Assembly (NCBI RefSeq): GCF_003464595.1
Contig: NZ_QRZF01000001.1
Span: 606,391-670,390, forward strand
Length of the DNA stretch: 64,000 nucleotides
Direction of reading: 5' to 3'
DNA from: Bacteroides intestinalis
Lineage (GTDB): Bacteria; Bacteroidota; Bacteroidia; Bacteroidales; Bacteroidaceae
Position numbers and translations under genes: made by a program. A model generated the notes under the pieces. The model saw nothing but the letters and a program-made list of their open reading frames with translations. It was not told the origin of the DNA and made no database searches. Position 1 is the stretch's first letter, and every line of letters begins with the position of its first letter. This document shows positions 61,060 through 64,000 of this stretch, in pieces.

Positions 61060-61109
61060 TAATGTTTGGTGGCTAACCGACCTTTAAGGGGAGGTTGAGC
61101 CGCTTGTTA
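61060..61109 (-). repeat. attC-like hairpin repeat 2
   Basis: 50 nt, minus strand TAACAAGCGGCTCAACC then GGTTAGCCACCAAACATTA. Eight base pairs with a single bulged C at position 13. Confidence 0.8.
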
Positions 61110-61116
61110 ATCGTCT

Positions 61117-61581
61117 TTATTGGATTGAATGTATTATTAAAGATACTTCGTCTTTTTGATAAAGATAAGTTTTTATTATACAAGATGTTTTTTGTAATGA
61201 TAAAAAAACTTTAACCGACGCTTCACAATAGGGAGACAAAGAATCAAATAGGACTAATTCAGTAGAATCCCATTTTACTTCAACTTCTTCTATCGGTTCT
61301 GCCCCAGTTACTATATCATTCTCCAGAAGTTTTTCCACCGTTAGATAATCGGGAGCATACTTCCAACGAATTATTAAAATTGCTCCATCTTTATTTACTA
61401 TGCGTGTAGCCATCGGTTCATCTCCCATTACCAATAAGACATGATTGTCTATATAGATTTTCCCCAAGTAATCTGTTACGCTACATATAGCATTGTAGTT
61501 TTCTTGACCCTTCCATTGATGGGCATATTGTTGCTCAACAATGACAAATGGGCTTCCTGATGTTTCAATCCAATTATTCAT
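61117..61581 (-). CDS. Imm21-like immunity protein
   Basis: 154 residues from the ATG at 61581. NNWIETSGSPFVIVEQQYAH, then CSVTDYLGKIYIDNHVLLVM and GDEPMATRIVNKDGAILIIR, WKYAPDY: these are the ordered signature blocks of the Imm21 family of polymorphic-toxin immunity proteins. Immunity proteins of this class block a partner toxin in the cytoplasm. No toxin gene is next to it, so it is an orphan. The start follows repeat 3 by 15 nt and the stop precedes repeat 2 by 7 nt. Confidence 0.75.
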   Translation of the reverse strand: MNNWIETSGSPFVIVEQQYAHQWKGQENYNAICSVTDYLGKIYIDNHVLLVMGDEPMATRIVNKDGAILIIRWKYAPDYLTVEKLLENDIVTGAEPIEEVEVKWDSTELVLFDSLSPYCEASVKVFLSLQKTSCIIKTYLYQKDEVSLIIHSIQ

Positions 61582-61596
61582 ATTTTTCTCAGCGAT

Positions 61597-61646
61597 TAAT
61601 GTTTGGTGGCTAACCGACCTTTCAGGGGTAGTTAAGCCGCTTGTTA
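61597..61646 (-). repeat. attC-like hairpin repeat 3
   Basis: 50 nt, minus strand TAACAAGCGGCTTAACT then GGTTAGCCACCAAACATTA, nearly identical to repeat 2. One bulged T at position 13. The TAA is also the stop codon of the upstream gene. Confidence 0.8.
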
Positions 61647-62264
61647 GCAACTTCTTTTCGTTTTATAGATTATTTCAGAATATCCATTTGGAAATGATTT
61701 GGTAATACTTTCTAAAGCCCCATCGTCTTGATATTGGAATATATGAATTAAATCATTACCACTATTACCCTCAATATCATATTGTTTGACTTCAATATGT
61801 GTCAAAGCATTTTCTTTATAGATATAATTCTCTTCACGGCAACCATACCTACCACATAACTGTGACCGTTTCAGCTTTCCGCCCTCAAAAAAGTAATGGC
61901 ATACATTCATCAAATGTTTTCCATTATCGTATAAAATACTTTTCACAAGATTGTCTGTATAATACAGGAAGGTGTGATAAAACTGATTTTCAATAGAACA
62001 ACCAACCTTAACTTCTACGATTTGATTTTGGTTATTAAATCCGTAGATACAAAGATTTTTGGTGCTTTTTATTGTATCAGGACGCTTTACAGGTTTTCCT
62101 TGTTTGCAACCATTACGCTGATAGGAATATGGAGTAAGTTCATAAAACTCACCCTTATACAACTCAGTCCTGCCAACATCGTCTTCTATTTGTTGCCTTA
62201 TGGTTTCAAAGTCATTTTTCAATGCTTCAAATTCAATTCTTATAGTTTCTCCAATCATTTCCAT
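61644..62264 (-). CDS. Cassette-borne protein, probable immunity-type
   Basis: 206 residues. A helical start (RIEFEALKNDFETIRQQIED) leads into repeated beta strands (IYGFNNQNQIVEVKVGCSIE, YFFEGGKLKRSQLCGRYGCR, IHIFQYQDDGALESITKSFP), reminiscent of MORN/RHS-like strand repeats. No family recognised. The stop codon is the TAA of repeat 3; the ATG is 15 nt after repeat 4. A second ATG two codons on is equally possible. Confidence 0.6.
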   Translation of the reverse strand: MEMIGETIRIEFEALKNDFETIRQQIEDDVGRTELYKGEFYELTPYSYQRNGCKQGKPVKRPDTIKSTKNLCIYGFNNQNQIVEVKVGCSIENQFYHTFLYYTDNLVKSILYDNGKHLMNVCHYFFEGGKLKRSQLCGRYGCREENYIYKENALTHIEVKQYDIEGNSGNDLIHIFQYQDDGALESITKSFPNGYSEIIYKTKRSC

Positions 62265-62278
62265 CTTTTTGGGGTTGC

Positions 62279-62325
62279 TAATGGTTTGCAGCGTTCCGCT
62301 TATTCAGTCGGTTTGCTGTTTGTTA
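62279..62325 (-). repeat. attC-like hairpin repeat 4
   Basis: 47 nt, minus strand TAACAAACAGCAAACCG then CGGAACGCTGCAAACCATTA. Outer flanks TGCTAA/TTAGCA pair (6 bp), then CAGC/GCTG and CCG/CGG. Most diverged inside, best paired outside. Confidence 0.7.
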
Positions 62326-62337
62326 GCAGTTTATTTT

Positions 62338-62811
62338 CTAAATAGCCTTTAACTTGTTATTCATTTCTTTCCTATACAGAATTGAACTAAAGGGATAAAT
62401 ATTATTAAGTTCCGGTTTTTCTCCATATAGTTCAATTATCCCATCTATTGATTCTAATTTTTGCAAAATGGGTATTGAAATATTTATGATATTTTCAATT
62501 AACCGTGAACGCAACTGTTCATCAATAGTCGATTCTAAATCTAATATCATTTGTGTGGAATACCCTTCAATTTCCATTATTGGGAAGCGCATTCTAATAT
62601 CACATTGATATTCTTTAGGAAATAATAAATCATCGCCTTTACGTAATAAAGCCGCCAAGTTTATATAAAACATCTTTCCATACAAAGAGTGTTGGAGATT
62701 GAATACAACTATACATTCGGCAGTAGTCTTATACCACGAATTTCCTTTTCTACGAAAGCTATTCGCTTTCATTACTGGATGAACTATTGATTTGAATTGC
62801 TCTTTATCCAT
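62338..62811 (-). CDS. DUF4304-like protein, probable immunity-type
   Basis: 157 residues. FKSIVHPVMKANSFRRKGNS, WYKTTAECIVVFNLQHSLYG and KMFYINLAALLRKGDD match the DUF4304 pattern (helix, then W-Y/F-x-x-x, V-x-N-x-Q, F-x-x-N-x). The family is often found with toxin-immunity loci, but its activity is not known. Stop is 12 nt before repeat 4; the start is 20 nt after repeat 5. Confidence 0.7.
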   Translation of the reverse strand: MDKEQFKSIVHPVMKANSFRRKGNSWYKTTAECIVVFNLQHSLYGKMFYINLAALLRKGDDLLFPKEYQCDIRMRFPIMEIEGYSTQMILDLESTIDEQLRSRLIENIINISIPILQKLESIDGIIELYGEKPELNNIYPFSSILYRKEMNNKLKAI

Positions 62812-62831
62812 AATATTTAATTCTAAACTGC

Positions 62832-62879
62832 TAATGTCTGGCGGATAATCGAGTTTTTAGAAGATTAATCCGCTTGTTA
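62832..62879 (-). repeat. attC-like hairpin repeat 5
   Basis: 48 nt, minus strand TAACAAGCGGATTAATC then GATTATCCGCCAGACATTA. Ten base pairs with one bulged T at position 13. The TAA is also the stop codon of the upstream gene. Confidence 0.8.
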
Positions 62880-63941
62880 TAAACTCAATTCAATCGCTTT
62901 CCATTTCTTAGACTTCAATTTTTCTAAAGAGTGTTCGCTATATCCCTTTTTAGTAGCTTTTACAGGAATAAGCGTATAAAGAGTAACCATATCCTCTTTG
63001 TTATCATATTGATTCGCTGTATCAGAGTAGTTATAATCTACGACATAGAATCCAGCCAATTTCTCCGACCAAGAGATTGCGTTGAACCCTTTCTCTGTTT
63101 TGGATATAAAATCTCCATCAGAGAATGTTCTTCCGTTACGGACTTGGTTCGTCAATTCTTTCATTACCATATAAGGGAACTGTGTCTTCTCCATTTTAGA
63201 GTATGGATTCCAGCCAAACGGAAGCACAATAACAAACTCCACATAAGGCTGGGTATATTGGAAATTTCCTACACTGAACAATAACGAATTGTTACCTCTA
63301 TTAACAACCGCAAGCCTATTGAATACACCATTTTCCGTTTCATTGAATTTGTTAGGAATAACTCTGCCAATATTCCAGTCTATATGTTGGGATATGCCAC
63401 CACCTACTTCAGACCATACATAATCGTGGTTGATATTGGACAACGCACCCTTTTCCTTCAGAAAAAGGCTTATTTCGTTATGTCCACTACTAATAGACCA
63501 ATCAAGAGGAGAAAAAAGTAGAGTTGTAGTAAGCCTATTTATGTCCGCACCTTTCTCTATAAGATAGCGAACAATCTCAAAATGCCCTTTAGCGGCAGCT
63601 TCATTCAAAGCTGCTGTTGTAGAACTTTCATAAGCATTTATATCTGCGCCATTTTCTATCAATAATTTGACTATTTCTAAATGGTTTCCAGACGAAGCAC
63701 CCCATAAAGGAGAAAATAATCTATCTTTAATACAATTTACATCGGCTCCATATTGAATTAAAGTCTTGCAAATTTCATAAAAACCTTTCTTTGCAGCTCG
63801 GCATAAAGGTGGATGAAGCGTATATAAATTCTCATCATTCAAATCCAGATCTGAATGTTGGTCGAGTATATTCGACACTTCCTGCACGTTGTTATCGCCA
63901 ACTGCTTTTTCCAGTTTTATATAAATTTCTTTATTATTCAT
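62877..63941 (-). CDS. Ankyrin-repeat plus suppressor-of-fused-domain protein, probable immunity-type
   Basis: 354 residues. The N-terminal half has four to five ankyrin repeats (HPPLCRAAKKGFYEICKTLI, SPLWGASSGNHLEIVKLLIE, TAALNEAAAKGHFEIVRYLI). The C-terminal half is a SUFU-type domain: FVIVLPFGWNPYSKMEKTQF, VRNGRTFSDGDFISKTEKGF and YTLIPVKATKKGYSEHSLEK. Both families are known as immunity proteins in bacterial toxin systems. The stop is the TAA of repeat 5. The ATG is 12 nt after repeat 6. Confidence 0.78.
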   Translation of the reverse strand: MNNKEIYIKLEKAVGDNNVQEVSNILDQHSDLDLNDENLYTLHPPLCRAAKKGFYEICKTLIQYGADVNCIKDRLFSPLWGASSGNHLEIVKLLIENGADINAYESSTTAALNEAAAKGHFEIVRYLIEKGADINRLTTTLLFSPLDWSISSGHNEISLFLKEKGALSNINHDYVWSEVGGGISQHIDWNIGRVIPNKFNETENGVFNRLAVVNRGNNSLLFSVGNFQYTQPYVEFVIVLPFGWNPYSKMEKTQFPYMVMKELTNQVRNGRTFSDGDFISKTEKGFNAISWSEKLAGFYVVDYNYSDTANQYDNKEDMVTLYTLIPVKATKKGYSEHSLEKLKSKKWKAIELSL

Positions 63942-63953
63942 CTATTGAGTTTA

Positions 63954-64000
63954 TAATGGGTTGTAAATAGCAACTGTTAGGGTTGCTTATTTATTTGTTA
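63954..64000 (-). repeat. attC-like hairpin repeat 6
   Basis: 47 nt at the window edge, minus strand TAACAAATAAATAAGCAAC then GTTGCTATTTACAACCCATTA. AAATA-A-GCAAC pairs with GTTGC-TATTT, one bulged A. It implies another gene further right. Confidence 0.7.

Noticed and set aside
60091..64000. CRISPR array
   Set aside because: Repeats vary in sequence, are separated by full genes of 0.5-1 kb, and no cas genes are present.

Overview
The window reads as a gut Bacteroides-type chromosome (Bacteroidales). The housekeeping genes at the left (argB, speA, aroK), repeated TAnnTTTG promoter elements close to start codons, and a Bacteroidales conjugative transposon with the traA-traQ gene order all point there. 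No rRNA, tRNA or CRISPR array was seen.

Layout. (1) 1-8811: core genes. The start of an ECF sigma factor, argB-speA, aroK, a nitroreductase, RNase H, an ABC exporter and an LTA-synthase-like sulfatase. (2) 8907-23400: a surface-glycan cluster of about fourteen genes, almost all glycosyltransferases. Seven genes at 11012-18233 form a leftward operon under a promoter at 18274-18306, divergent from a rightward set that starts at 18429. (3) 23500 to at least 57850: a GC-rich integrative conjugative element (ICE). It opens with two tandem tyrosine recombinases and small helix-turn-helix regulators. A rightward operon with pcfK and pcfJ homologues follows. The leftward transfer operon traA to traQ comes next, and a divergent mobABC operon carries the relaxase and coupling protein. 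The tra and mob operons diverge from a palindrome-rich 0.7 kb region (53536-54238) that is the likely oriT. The ICE has itself been invaded: a group II intron sits in traF, a second, different one sits in traG, and an IS3-family element lies in the loop of a terminator between convergent genes. (4) 58001-59460: a rightward set of four small membrane-protein genes, three of them paralogous. (5) 59489-64000: an AT-rich leftward array of promoterless genes. Three match immunity-type families (Imm21, DUF4304, ankyrin plus suppressor-of-fused). Each gene is followed by a 47-50 nt hairpin repeat.

The most interesting feature is that array. Six repeats (60091-60140, 61060-61109, 61597-61646, 62279-62325, 62832-62879, 63954-64000), read on the coding strand, begin TAACAA and end CATTA. 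In five of the six the imperfect hairpin carries one unpaired base in its 5' arm. Gene stop codons fall in or just before the repeat, and the next start codon lies 10-30 nt after it. This is the architecture of integron gene cassettes with attC sites, here carrying predicted immunity genes on a Bacteroidales ICE. It resembles the recombinase-associated acquired interbacterial defence (rAID) arrays described in gut Bacteroidales. No array recombinase is visible, and the array runs off the right edge.

How the parts work together: the recombinases and small HTH proteins should handle integration and excision. MobA and MobB would process DNA at oriT, MobC would couple it to the channel built by TraE-TraQ, and the immunity array would be cargo protecting the recipient from neighbours' toxins. 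Transfer would depend on both introns splicing.
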